A DNA stretch of 64,000 bases from Variovorax davisae (GTDB taxonomy: Bacteria; Pseudomonadota; Gammaproteobacteria; Burkholderiales; Burkholderiaceae_C), in the NCBI RefSeq assembly GCF_030316845.1, contig NZ_JASZYS010000014.1:124001-188000 (forward strand). Direction: 5' to 3'. Within the stretch, counting starts at the first letter, position 1. Each line of letters opens with the position of its first letter. The translations under genes and the position numbers were made by a program. Positions 32,514 to 40,698 of the stretch are shown here, one piece after another. The notes below the pieces were generated by a model. It was not told the origin of the DNA. It worked only from the letters and a program-made list of their open reading frames with translations, and did not search any database.

Positions 32514-34464
32514 TGACGTTCATCAGCACATGGGGCTGCAGGGGCTTGCCGAGGTGGGCGTCGAAGCCGGCCTCGATCGCCTTGGCACGGTCCTGGGGCC
32601 GCGCGAAGGCCGTCAACGCCACGGCGAACAGCCGCGGCAGGCCATGCGAGGTGCCGTAGTCCCTGGTCTGGCGGATGAGTTCATACCCATCCCGGCCCGG
32701 CAGCCCGATGTCGCTCACCAGCACATCGGGCCAGTGCGCCTCGATCAGCCGCATGGCTTCATCGAAGGTGGACGCCAGGCGGACCTGCGCACCGGCATCT
32801 CCGAGGACCAGGGTCAGCATGGCGCTGGCGTCCTCGTTGTCCTCGACGACCAGCACGTCCAGGCCGTCCAGCATGCGATCGGTGAAGGCCACCGGCCGTG
32901 GCTCCTGGGGTTCCGTCAGGATCAGCGTGGCGCCGTCGACGGGCACCACCACCAGCTCGACACGCAGCGTGGACCCGGCGCCGGCACCCGCGCTCTCGGC
33001 CGTGACGCCACCGCCGTGCAGCTCCGCCAGGTTCTTGACGATCGACAGCCCCAGGCCCAGGCCGCCGTGCAACCGGTTGTCCGGCGAATCGCTCTGCGTG
33101 AAGCGGTCGAACAGATGGGCCAGGAATTCGGCGTCGATGCCGCGGCCGTAGTCCTGCACGCAGAGCGTCAGGCGGTCGGCCTGGCGCGCCAGGCTGATGC
33201 GGATCGAGCCGTCCTCGTTCGAGAACTTGACGGCGTTCGACAGCAGGTTCCACACGATCTGCTGGAAGCGGGTCGGATCGAGCCAGGCGGGCTGTTCGGC
33301 TTCCACGTGCTCGAACTGCACATGCAGGCGCTTGGCGGCGATCGCGCCGCTGAGCGCTTCGATCGACGAGGCGACCAGCGCGCGGGGCTCGCTCCATTCG
33401 GGATGAAGCCGCAGCTTGCCGGAGCTGATGCGGGAGACGTCGAGAATGTCCGAGATCAGCCGCGCCTGGGCCTTGACGCTGCGGTCGATCGCGGTCAGTC
33501 CCTTCTCCAGCAGCTCCGCAGTTCGACTGCCGGTCTTCAGCACGTGCACCCAGCCGCCGATGGCATTGAGCGGATTTCGCAGCTCGTGCGAGAGCACGGC
33601 GACGAAGTCGTCCTTGGTCCGGCTGTGCCGCTCGGCGGATGCCCGCGCCGCCTGTTCGCGCTCGAGGACTTCGAGCCGACGCGCTTCGAGCTCGAAGCGC
33701 TCCGACACGTCCAGCGCGATCCCGATCCGAAGCCCCGGCTCGATGGGTGCCGACATCGTCCATTCGAGCCGCACCAGGCTGCCGTCCTGGCGGCCGAGCG
33801 GAAACTCCGCCTGCCAGGAGGCGGCGCCCTCGCCGGCCATGACCGTTCTTTCGCTCACGGCATCGACCCAGTCGCCCGGCGCGAACGCGGCCACCGCTTG
33901 CCCGACCACCTCGTCATGCGCACGCCCCAGCATCGCGACCATGGCGGGGTTGACGTCGACGAAGCGTCCGGCATCGTCGATCAGCGCCATGCCGGTGGGC
34001 GCATGCGTATAGATCGCGCGGAAGCGTGATTCGCTGCTGCGAAGCCGATCCTCCGCCATGCGGGCGCGAATCAGCGCCTGCAGCGTGGCGATCAGCACCG
34101 CCGGCTCGACCGGATGCACCAGGTACGCATCGGCGCCGGCATTCAGGCCCGTCACCTTGTCCTCGTTGCGGATGAAGGCCGCGGAGAGATGAATGACCGG
34201 CAGCGTCGCCGTGGCCCGGTCGGCGCGGATCCGCCGGCAGACCTCGTAGCCGTCGATGTCGGGCAGGTGCACATCCAGCACGACGGCCGACACCTGGCTC
34301 GCCGCGAGTTCCAGCGCTTCGCCGCCGGTGCTCGCCTCGCTGGTCTGGAAACCCGCGGCGCGGATCACGCGCGCCGTCGAGTAGCGCGTCGTCGGGTTGT
34401 CGTCGACCACCAGCACCGTGTGGCGGCTGCGGTCGATGGTGGTGTTGATCACGTCGGCGACCAC
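32494..34464 (-). CDS. REC-PAS-kinase-REC hybrid at the end of the stressosome operon
   Basis: A 656-aa soluble protein. The N-terminal receiver has VVDDNPTTR, phospho-acceptor Asp64 in VVLDVHLPDIDG, and YLVHPVEP where most receivers have a Lys (LVKP). PAS spans about 140-260 (APTGMALIDDAGRFVDVNPA). HisKA is VLSHELRNPLNAIGGWVH (His293), with ATP boxes NLLSNAVKFS, DYGRGID and GLGLGLSIVK. The C-terminal receiver has VVEDNEDAS, VSDIGLPGRDG and LGKPLQP. It is the sixth and last gene of the RsbRST operon, 3 bases after the preceding kinase, and its first receiver is the likely target of that kinase. Confidence 0.92.
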   Translation of the reverse strand: MVADVINTTIDRSRHTVLVVDDNPTTRYSTARVIRAAGFQTSEASTGGEALELAASQVSAVVLDVHLPDIDGYEVCRRIRADRATATLPVIHLSAAFIRNEDKVTGLNAGADAYLVHPVEPAVLIATLQALIRARMAEDRLRSSESRFRAIYTHAPTGMALIDDAGRFVDVNPAMVAMLGRAHDEVVGQAVAAFAPGDWVDAVSERTVMAGEGAASWQAEFPLGRQDGSLVRLEWTMSAPIEPGLRIGIALDVSERFELEARRLEVLEREQAARASAERHSRTKDDFVAVLSHELRNPLNAIGGWVHVLKTGSRTAELLEKGLTAIDRSVKAQARLISDILDVSRISSGKLRLHPEWSEPRALVASSIEALSGAIAAKRLHVQFEHVEAEQPAWLDPTRFQQIVWNLLSNAVKFSNEDGSIRISLARQADRLTLCVQDYGRGIDAEFLAHLFDRFTQSDSPDNRLHGGLGLGLSIVKNLAELHGGGVTAESAGAGAGSTLRVELVVVPVDGATLILTEPQEPRPVAFTDRMLDGLDVLVVEDNEDASAMLTLVLGDAGAQVRLASTFDEAMRLIEAHWPDVLVSDIGLPGRDGYELIRQTRDYGTSHGLPRLFAVALTAFARPQDRAKAIEAGFDAHLGKPLQPHVLMNVISGRPG

Positions 34465-34467
34465 GGT

Positions 34468-35358
34468 TCACCCCTTCGGGGGCAGCATCGATTCGTTCAG
34501 CTGCACGGGCAGGATCACCGAGAACACCGAACCCTTGCCGAGTTCGCTGGCGATTTCCACCCGCCCGCCGAGCAGCTGGGCGAACTGCTTGCTCAGCGAC
34601 AGCCCGAGGCCGGTGCCCCGCAGCCGCTTCTGCACCGGCGAGTCGACCTGCGAGAAGTCGTCGAACACCGCCGCGTGGTGCTCCGGCGCGATGCCGATGC
34701 CGGTGTCGGCCACCGAGAAGCGGATGAAGTCGCCTTCCACCCGTGCCGCCGAGACGCGCACTTCCCCGCGCGGCGTGAACTTGAGCGCGTTGGCGATGAA
34801 GTTGCGCAGGATCTGGGAGAGCTTGCGGTCGTCGGTGAAGAGCCTCGGCAGTTCGTGCGGCTCCTCGAAGATGAGCGCGGTGTCGGGATTGGTGAGCACC
34901 GGCTTGAACATGCCCCGCAATGCGGAGAACAGGTCGACCATCTCGAACCAGGCCGGCGAGATCTCCACGCGGCCGGCCTCGATCTTGGCCAGGTCCAGCA
35001 GGTCGTCGACCATCTCGGCGAACTCGGTCGCACTGGACTCGATGAAGCCGACCTGGCGCTCCTGCTCCAGGGTCAGCGGGCCGTCGACCCGGTCGCTCAG
35101 CAAGCGCGTGATGCTTCGGATCGCGCTGATCGGGGTGCGGAACTCATGGCTCATGTAGGCGAGGAAGCGGCTCTTGAGTTCCGTGGCCCGCTTGAGCTGC
35201 TCGGCTTGCGCGTCGAGTTCGGCATAGAGCGCCACCACGCCCCGGTTGGTTTCCTCCAGCTCGGCGCGCAATTCGTCCGCCTCCTGGCGGCTCGCTGCCA
35301 GCGCCCTGCGACAGCCCTCGGGGGTCGCGTCGTCGGCCGGATCGAATGCGGGCGTCAT
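34468..35358 (-). CDS. Soluble histidine kinase of the stressosome operon
   Basis: A 296-aa kinase without membrane segments. The N-terminal 65 residues are a coiled coil (RQEADELRAELEETNRG). HisKA is YMSHEFRTPISAIRSITRLL (His71). The ATP-binding boxes are NFIANALKFTP, DTGIGIA and GTGLGLSLSK. With no sensor domain of its own, it must be controlled by interaction, most simply by the stressosome or RsbT-like partner encoded just upstream. It is 1 base after the phosphatase gene stop and 3 bases before the REC-PAS-kinase-REC gene. In Vibrio-type stressosome loci, two-component genes occupy the position of the sigma-B genes, which agrees with this layout. Confidence 0.92.
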   Translation of the reverse strand: MTPAFDPADDATPEGCRRALAASRQEADELRAELEETNRGVVALYAELDAQAEQLKRATELKSRFLAYMSHEFRTPISAIRSITRLLSDRVDGPLTLEQERQVGFIESSATEFAEMVDDLLDLAKIEAGRVEISPAWFEMVDLFSALRGMFKPVLTNPDTALIFEEPHELPRLFTDDRKLSQILRNFIANALKFTPRGEVRVSAARVEGDFIRFSVADTGIGIAPEHHAAVFDDFSQVDSPVQKRLRGTGLGLSLSKQFAQLLGGRVEIASELGKGSVFSVILPVQLNESMLPPKG

Positions 35359-35359
35359 G

Positions 35360-36376
35360 TCAGCGGTCCTCCCGGCGCAGCACCACGACGGTGGCGTCGT
35401 CGCGATGGCGGGTGTGGTCGCGCAGCAGGATGGCCGCCACCAGGGCCGGGTCCTTCTTCAGCACCGGCAGGATGCGGTCGGCGCGCCAGCGCGTGTCGAT
35501 GCCGTCGCTGTGAACGATGACGAGTGCATGGGCTGGCCATTCCATCGCGGTTTCCTCCGGGCGCCGGATCTGCAGGCCCGCGGTGCCATGCTGCGTGACG
35601 ATCGATTTGTCGAACACGCCGGACAGCACCCGGCCCACCACGTTTCCCGCTCCTGAGTATGACAAGGTCGAGGCCTCGCCGTCGACCGCCAGGGCGCAGA
35701 TGGCCGCACCGCGCGTCGCCTGCAGCGCCCGGTGGGTCTGCTGGACCAGTTCGCGCGGCGCCGCCGACGGATCGCGCGCGAAGGCAGCGGTGGCGGCCAG
35801 CGACGCCTTCGCGGCTTCGGGGCCATGGCCGAGCCCGTCGGCGAGCATCAGGCTGACGCTGGCGCCGAGGCGGCCCGCGGTCCAGGCGTCGCCGCACACG
35901 GCCTCGCCGGGCGCGGGCAGGCACACGGCGCCGATCCGGACCGAGGCGGCCGCGCCCTGCACCGCATCCGAACTGCGGACGCGCGCGACGCTCACGGTGC
36001 CGTCGGGAACCGAGGAATGCATATCGAAGGCGTCGGCCAACCGCCGGATCGCACCCAGGCCGGTGCCGGGCGTGCGGCCGGACGAGTGGCCGTCCTGCAT
36101 CGACAGGTGCAGGTTGACGATGCCGGGCCCCTCGTCGATCGCCATGACCTCGACGTCCCGGGCGCCCGGGCGCGCCGCGATCAGCAGGCGGCCCTTGCGC
36201 GCGTGGCGCTGCAGGTTGGTGCCGAGTTCGGTCACGACCAATGCCAGCCTGCCGGCGTCCACTTCGGAAAACGCCAGCTCGGCCGCCAGCTGCGCCGCAT
36301 GGCGCCTTGCCTCGCCCACCCGGCTCGCATCGTCGACCGGGAAGGACTTGTGGGTCCAGCCGGTGATTACTTCCAT
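35360..36376 (-). CDS. RsbX-like protein: anti-sigma-type ATPase fused to SpoIIE phosphatase
   Basis: A 338-aa fusion. The N-terminal 135 residues are a GHKL ATPase of the RsbT/RsbW type (LVVTELGTNLQRHA for the N-box, DEGPGI and GTGLGAIRRL for the G-boxes). The C-terminal 200 residues are a PP2C/SpoIIE phosphatase (LMLADGLGHGPEAAKAS holding metal Asp, AICALAVD, VIVHSDGID and DDATVVVLR). In Bacillus, RsbX resets the stressosome by dephosphorylating RsbR and RsbS; that role is inferred here from family and position. The ATG at 36376 overlaps rsbT by 10 bases and agrees with the fold start. Confidence 0.9.
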   Translation of the reverse strand: MEVITGWTHKSFPVDDASRVGEARRHAAQLAAELAFSEVDAGRLALVVTELGTNLQRHARKGRLLIAARPGARDVEVMAIDEGPGIVNLHLSMQDGHSSGRTPGTGLGAIRRLADAFDMHSSVPDGTVSVARVRSSDAVQGAAASVRIGAVCLPAPGEAVCGDAWTAGRLGASVSLMLADGLGHGPEAAKASLAATAAFARDPSAAPRELVQQTHRALQATRGAAICALAVDGEASTLSYSGAGNVVGRVLSGVFDKSIVTQHGTAGLQIRRPEETAMEWPAHALVIVHSDGIDTRWRADRILPVLKKDPALVAAILLRDHTRHRDDATVVVLRREDR

Positions 36377-36771
36377 TTGGTGATGCTCACGCGCGTTCCC
36401 GCGCCAGGTGCGGAGTGAAGGTCGAATTCGTTCACCAGCCGCTTGCTGCCCGGCAGCCCCAGGCCCATGCCGGTGCCGCTGGTCCAGCCGTCCGTCAGCG
36501 CCAGCGCGACATCGGCGATACCCGGCCCCTGGTCCTCGAAGACCAGTTGCAGCCCGGGCCGCCCGTTCTTCTCGACGAAGGCCCAACGCATCGTGCCGCC
36601 GCCCCCGTGGATCAAGGTGTTGCGCGACAGTTCACTGGCCGCGGTGATCATCTTGGTCTGGTCGACCAGCGTCATCTTCAGGTCCTGGCACAAGGCGCGC
36701 ACCATCTGCCGGCTGGCGACGATGTTCTGCTCCGATTGCAGCGGCAGCGTTCCGGCGCGTTCAATGGCCAA
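36367..36771 (-). CDS. rsbT: RsbT-like switch kinase
   Basis: A 134-aa GHKL serine/threonine kinase. It has the N-box AASELSRNTLIHG, the G1 box EDQGPGIAD and the G2 box TSGTGMGLGLPGSKRLV. RsbT phosphorylates RsbS and RsbR under stress and is then released to activate a partner; in Bacillus that partner is RsbU. Here no rsbU or sigma-B gene follows, so the partner is probably the downstream phosphatase/kinase set. The gene overlaps rsbS by 11 bases and the phosphatase gene by 10 bases, evidence for a tightly coupled operon. Confidence 0.92.
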   Translation of the reverse strand: MAIERAGTLPLQSEQNIVASRQMVRALCQDLKMTLVDQTKMITAASELSRNTLIHGGGGTMRWAFVEKNGRPGLQLVFEDQGPGIADVALALTDGWTSGTGMGLGLPGSKRLVNEFDLHSAPGAGTRVSITKWK

Positions 36772-37135
36772 GGGAACTCTCCTCGCGGGCGCGCTGGAGC
36801 AGTTCCATGCCGCGCTCGACGTTGAGCGCGGTCCGCACGCCTTCGAGCGACAGGCCGAGTTCGACGAGCGTGATGGCCACGGCCGGCTGCATGCCGACGA
36901 CCACCGTGGTGGCGGACAGGATGCGGGCGATGCCCGAGATGCTGGTCAGCATGCGGCCGACGAAGGAGTCGACGATCTCGAGCGCCGAGATGTCGATCAT
37001 CACGCCCGAGGCGCCGGTCTTGGCGATCTGGCCGGCCAGGTCATCCTGCAGCGTCAGGGCGGTCTGGTCCTGCATGTCGACCTGGATGGTCACCAGCAGG
37101 GTTTCGCCCATGCGCAGAATCGGGATGCGGTCCAT
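36761..37135 (-). CDS. rsbS: RsbS-like stressosome scaffold (single STAS domain)
   Basis: A 124-aa single STAS domain. The diagnostic core is VMIDISALEIVDSFVGRML; the Ser after VD corresponds to the RsbT-phosphorylated Ser59 of Bacillus RsbS. The rest (SATTVVVGMQPAVAITLVEL) is also close to RsbS. The start at 37135 follows AGGA 5 bases upstream; a longer frame has no support. RsbS and RsbR assemble a pseudo-icosahedral stressosome core. It lies 7 bases after rsbR. Confidence 0.93.
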   Translation of the reverse strand: MDRIPILRMGETLLVTIQVDMQDQTALTLQDDLAGQIAKTGASGVMIDISALEIVDSFVGRMLTSISGIARILSATTVVVGMQPAVAITLVELGLSLEGVRTALNVERGMELLQRAREESSLGH

Positions 37136-37142
37136 GGATGTC

Positions 37143-37988
37143 CTACTTGTCGCGCGTGATGCGCCAGCCGGTCTTCTGCAGCGCCAGCGACAACGCGTCG
37201 GCCAGCGTGGCCTTGGTGCTGACGCCCTGCAGGTCGATGCCCAGATGCACGATGGTCTGCGCGATCTGCGGCCGGATCCCGCTGATGATGCAGTCGGCAC
37301 CCATGAGCCGGATGGCGGTCACGGTCTTCAGCAGATGCTGCGCCACCAGCGTGTCGACGGTCGGCACCCCGGTGATGTCGATGATCGCGAGCCCCGAGCC
37401 GGTTTCGACGATGCGCTGCAGCAGGGCCTCCATGACCATCTGCGTGCGGCTGCTGTCGAGCACGCCGATCATGGGCACCGCGAGCACGCCCTCCCACAGC
37501 TTGACGACCGGGGTCGACAACTCGAGCAGCTCTTCCTGCTGGCGCCGGATGATGTCCTCGCGCACCTGCTGGAAGGTCGTCACGGTGTGCTGGGCCAGCT
37601 TGTCGACCGTGGTCGAGAGGGACCAGAGCGCAGGCCCCAAGGCCTCCGGCTGGGCGGCGAGCCGTCGCTGCAGGGAAGCGAACAGCGGCTTCTTGAGCGC
37701 CAGGACAAACGTGCTGGTGGCGCCTGCCGATTGGCCCTGCGCGGCCCTGGAGCGCGACAAGTCGGCCAGCAAGTCGCGCACCGACGCCCAATCGGCCGAC
37801 TCGAATCCTTGCGGATCCGCACCGGCCTGCAGGCTGTCGCGCAGCTTGCGCAGCAGCTCGGCGGCTTCGGCTTGATTGGCGCGCCGGGTGCCGGCGTCCG
37901 CGGCCGGCAATTCGGCGATCCACGCCTCGATGATGGATTCTTCCTCTTCCCGCAGGGCACCGAGGAGTGCCGCGTCGTCGTTCTTCAT
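37143..37988 (-). CDS. rsbR: RsbR-like stressosome sensor
   Basis: A 281-aa protein, close to the 274 aa of Bacillus RsbRA. The N-terminal 150 residues are an all-helical sensor part (EEEESIIEAWIAEL at the start). A short linker leads into a C-terminal STAS domain with LAIIDITGVPTVDTLVAQHL and CIISGIRPQIAQTIVHLG. Thr residues in these two motifs match the RsbT phosphorylation sites Thr171 and Thr205. The N-domain of RsbR proteins is a globin-like fold without haem in Bacillus, but some paralogues bind haem; nothing here decides this. GAGGAAA stands 4 bases before the ATG. First gene of a six-gene leftward operon. Confidence 0.93.
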   Translation of the reverse strand: MKNDDAALLGALREEEESIIEAWIAELPAADAGTRRANQAEAAELLRKLRDSLQAGADPQGFESADWASVRDLLADLSRSRAAQGQSAGATSTFVLALKKPLFASLQRRLAAQPEALGPALWSLSTTVDKLAQHTVTTFQQVREDIIRRQQEELLELSTPVVKLWEGVLAVPMIGVLDSSRTQMVMEALLQRIVETGSGLAIIDITGVPTVDTLVAQHLLKTVTAIRLMGADCIISGIRPQIAQTIVHLGIDLQGVSTKATLADALSLALQKTGWRITRDK

Positions 37989-38068
37989 GGTTTCCTCACA
38001 GGCTGTCTTCTGAGCCGGCGCGAGTTCGCCCTCGTTGGCGATCGCGCCGTGGGCTGGGCGTTCGGCAT

Positions 38069-38093
38069 GGTAGCCACTGGGACAGCGACTACC
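38069..38093. promoter_or_regulatory. Imperfect inverted repeat upstream of rsbR
   Basis: GGTAGCCACT (38069-38078) and AGCGACTACC (38084-38093) pair at 8 of 10 positions around a 5-base centre, about 80 bases before the rsbR start. It could be an operator or a leader hairpin. There is no known regulator to assign. The rest of 37989-38203 holds no supportable gene. Confidence 0.3.
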
Positions 38094-38203
38094 GTCCTCG
38101 CCGCATCGAATTGGACGATGGCCTACACCGCGATAGGTGGACGCCTACACGGAAGGCGCGGCCGTGGCGGCGCGGGGGCGTGCCCGCCCCGTTGGCTTAG
38201 GGC

Positions 38204-38320
38204 TTGACCCTGAGCGACGGCGTCAGCCGCTTGCCCGACGAGACCACCATTTTGCGGTTTCGCCATCTGCTGGAGGCCACAACCTGGCCACCCTCCTCGC
38301 TAGCGCCCCTGGCTCAACCG
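38204..38320 (+). pseudogene. IS5-family transposase relic, frameshifted
   Basis: The frame at 38225-38272 reads SRLPDETTILRFRHLLEA, the highly characteristic N-terminal motif of IS5-type transposases (normally ...LPDETTILRFRHLLE.HNLA...). The expected continuation HNLATLLAS appears immediately after but in the next reading frame (from about 38275), so the relic carries a one-base shift. Nothing resembling the DDE catalytic core or the terminal repeats was found nearby. The small leftward gene ending at 38300 abuts it. Confidence 0.65.
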
Positions 38321-38530
38321 AAGCAGCCCATAGACGGTCAGGTACTCCAGGCCTCGGCCGTCCGTCGCCACCAGGCCATTGGACCTCAGGCGACCCGACC
38401 CCCCGGGGGCATCGCCGGCGGCCGCTTCCTCCTTGGCGCCGGCCAGCCGCTGCAACCGCTGCCACTGCGCGTCGTTGAGCCGGAGCTTTTCCGCGTGGGC
38501 GCACGCCGTGCCGGCCGTCATGTCATTCAT
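38300..38530 (-). CDS. Small hypothetical protein, possible winged-helix
   Basis: A 76-aa soluble protein starting MNDMTAGTACAHAEKL. Its centre reads LNDAQWQRLQRLAGAKEEA and its C-terminus GRLRSNGLVATDGRGLEYL followed by TVYGLLRLSQG. The pattern 'L...GLV....GLEYLT..G..LL' resembles the end of a winged-helix fold, but no family can be named. GGGGG lies about 8 bases before the ATG. The last codons overlap the region of the IS5 relic, so the C-terminus may have been changed by that insertion. It is 15 bases after the 65-aa membrane protein gene. Confidence 0.5.
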   Translation of the reverse strand: MNDMTAGTACAHAEKLRLNDAQWQRLQRLAGAKEEAAAGDAPGGSGRLRSNGLVATDGRGLEYLTVYGLLRLSQGR

Positions 38531-38545
38531 CGCGGCGCCCCCTGC

Positions 38546-38743
38546 TCAGACGATCGCGCCGACCAGACGCAGGAGCGAGAGGCCGAACACGGTCATGATC
38601 ATGACGATGACCGCCACCTTCATCCAGACGCGCTCCTCGCGCTCCTGGGGTGGCGCAGGCAGGGCCGCGAACGAGGAGCCACGGTCCTGGCGCTCCGGCT
38701 TCTCGGTCCACCAGCCGAGATGGGTGTGTGGGTCTTTTTGCAT
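38546..38743 (-). CDS. 65-aa membrane-anchored protein
   Basis: A small protein that begins MQKDPHTHLGWWTEKPERQD, a hydrophilic N-terminal part rich in Glu, Arg and Pro, and ends in one membrane helix MKVAVIVMIMTVFGLSLLRL, so it is a probable C-tail-anchored or single-pass inner-membrane protein. The gene starts at ATG 38743; the first in-frame ATG at 38785 would add an unconvincing basic stretch. No family is recognised. It seems to form a two-gene unit with the 76-aa gene. Confidence 0.5.
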   Translation of the reverse strand: MQKDPHTHLGWWTEKPERQDRGSSFAALPAPPQEREERVWMKVAVIVMIMTVFGLSLLRLVGAIV

Positions 38744-38968
38744 GGACGTGATTCTTCTGGCGATACTAGTACTTTGGTATGTCATTTGACACAGGGACCG
38801 CCCGGGAACAGCCCGGAAAGTGAACTACTTCACGCTGGCCCGACGTCTTGGCTGCGCCCCGGCCCGCGGCTGGGGTCGGCGGCCTACACACCGTTGGCTC
38901 GGGGACCGACTTCGCGTTCGAGCGCGCATCCCCTACCTTCGCTGCACCCGACTTCAGCGAGACAACAC

Positions 38969-39673
38969 ATGCTCGGCATCGTCATTCCGGCGCACAACGA
39001 AGCCCGCCTCATCGGCCCGACACTCGATGCCGTCATGGCCGCTGCCAGACACCCCGATCTGCACGGCGAGCCGGTCGAGGTGGTCGTGGTCCTGGACGCC
39101 TGCACCGACGCGAGCGGCGTGATCGCGGCGCGCGCGGGTGCGCGCACGGTCAGCCTGCGCGTGCGCAACGTCGGCGTGGCCCGCGCCGTGGGCGCGGAAG
39201 CGATGCTCGCCGCCGGCGCGCGCTGGCTCGCCTTCACCGACGCCGACACGGTCGTCTCGCCGAGCTGGCTGGTGGACCAGCTGGCGCAGGATTCCGACGC
39301 GGTCTGCGGTTCGATCGGCGTCGACGACTGGTCCTGCCATGGGGTTCATGCGGGCGCGATCGAAGCCCACTTCCAGCGCACCTATTCGGACGTCGACGGG
39401 CACTCCCACATCCATGGCGCCAACCTCGGCGTCTCGGCCGCCGCCTACCGGCGCGCGGGTGGCTTTCGCCACCTGGCCTGCAGCGAAGACGTGGCCCTGG
39501 TGCGCGCGCTCGAAGCCACGGGGGCCCGGATCGCCTGGAGCGCGAAGCCGCGGGTGGTGACCAGTTCGCGCCGCGACGGCCGGGCGCGCGGCGGCTTCGC
39601 CGACGCGCTGTTGGCCGCGGTCGCTGCCAGCGTGGCCGCCGTGGTGCCGCCCGGCGCCGCCGCCGCGGGATGA
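38969..39673 (+). CDS. Family 2 glycosyltransferase, first gene of a four-gene cassette
   Basis: A 234-aa GT2-type glycosyltransferase. It has the opening IVIPAHNEARLIGPTL, a nucleotide-sugar DxD in AFTDADTVVSPSWLV, GANLGVSAAAYRRAGGF in the acceptor region, and CSEDVALVRALEATG (ED motif). There is no real membrane domain; the C-terminus is merely Ala/Val-rich. The start at 38969 places the conserved IPAHNE at residue 5. The stop overlaps the next ATG (ATGA). The three following genes encode an acyl-CoA-dehydrogenase-like protein, a PIG-L deacetylase and a NodS-like methyltransferase, so a decorated glycan or glycolipid is the likely product. Donor and acceptor are unknown. Confidence 0.85.
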   Translation: MLGIVIPAHNEARLIGPTLDAVMAAARHPDLHGEPVEVVVVLDACTDASGVIAARAGARTVSLRVRNVGVARAVGAEAMLAAGARWLAFTDADTVVSPSWLVDQLAQDSDAVCGSIGVDDWSCHGVHAGAIEAHFQRTYSDVDGHSHIHGANLGVSAAAYRRAGGFRHLACSEDVALVRALEATGARIAWSAKPRVVTSSRRDGRARGGFADALLAAVAASVAAVVPPGAAAAG

Positions 39674-40698
39674 GTACGGCCATGTCCCCCTGCCCGACCC
39701 ACGAGCGGCTCCAGCGCCTGGGTCGCCAGCATGGGGCGGCGCTCGCACTCTTCCATCTGGTGGACAACGGCATCGATCGCCTGCCGCTGCCCGGCTCCGG
39801 CGCCACGCTCGAACGTTGGCGAATCCTGTCGGAGGTGGCTGCGCACGACCTCTCGCTCGCCAAGCTGTTCGAAGGTCACACGGACGCGCTCGCGATCCGT
39901 CGCGAACTCGGCGCAGCCGATGCGCAAGCCGGCTCCCGCTGGGGCACATGGTGTGCCGAACCACCCGATGCGCGCGTGACGCTGGAAGCCCTCGGCGACG
40001 ACGGCGGGCGCGGCGCGCCGGTCCGCCTCCACGGCACCAAGGCATGGTGCTCGGGCGCGCGCAGCGTGACGCATGCGGTCCTGAGTTGCTGGAACGGCGC
40101 CGGCGAGCCCTGCCTCGCCGAGGTGATGCTCGACCAGGCGGCCGTCACGGTCACCGACCAAGGCTGGCACGCGGTCGGCATGGCGGCCAGCGGCAGCGTG
40201 GACGTGCGCTTCGATGGCGCCGTGGCGCGCCAGATCGGCCGCCCCGGCGACTATGTCGGGCGGCCCGGATTCTGGCAGGGAGGCGCCGGCATCGCCGCCT
40301 GCTGGTTCGGCGGCGGACTCGGGATCGCACGCATGGCGCGCCGTTTCTGCGGCACTGCGCCCGACGCCCATCGGCTCGCCCACCTGGGCGCGATCGACAC
40401 CGCACTGGCCGCCGCCGCGGCCGTGCTGCGCGAAAGCGCGGCGTGGATCGATGCCCATCCCCGCGACGACGCGCGCCAGATCGCGCTGCGCGCCCGCCTG
40501 GTGGTCGAAGACGGGGCCCATGCGCTCATCGCGCACGCCGGCCGCGCCACGGGTGCGGGGCCGCTCTGCCGGGATGCCAGCTTTGCCCGGGCGATGGCCG
40601 ACCTTCCCGTCTACATGCGCCAGAGCCATGCGGAACGCGATCTGGCGGCCCTGGGCCAGACCGTTCTCGATGCGGAGACCACACCATGGAAGCTGTAG
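39670..40698 (+). CDS. Acyl-CoA dehydrogenase-like protein of the cassette
   Basis: A 342-aa protein resembling acyl-CoA dehydrogenases but shorter than the usual 380. The middle beta domain has LHGTKAWCSGARSVTHAVL and GWHAVGMAASGSVDVRF, the C-terminal helical bundle carries GALDTAL-type and HAERDLAALGQTVL segments. An obvious catalytic Glu motif is not apparent, and the FAD-binding arginine region near the C-terminus is hard to identify, so catalysis on a CoA ester is unproven. It starts by ATGA overlap with the glycosyltransferase and overlaps the deacetylase by 13 bases. A role in altering an acyl chain of the cassette product is inferred. Confidence 0.8.
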   Translation: MSTAMSPCPTHERLQRLGRQHGAALALFHLVDNGIDRLPLPGSGATLERWRILSEVAAHDLSLAKLFEGHTDALAIRRELGAADAQAGSRWGTWCAEPPDARVTLEALGDDGGRGAPVRLHGTKAWCSGARSVTHAVLSCWNGAGEPCLAEVMLDQAAVTVTDQGWHAVGMAASGSVDVRFDGAVARQIGRPGDYVGRPGFWQGGAGIAACWFGGGLGIARMARRFCGTAPDAHRLAHLGAIDTALAAAAAVLRESAAWIDAHPRDDARQIALRARLVVEDGAHALIAHAGRATGAGPLCRDASFARAMADLPVYMRQSHAERDLAALGQTVLDAETTPWKL

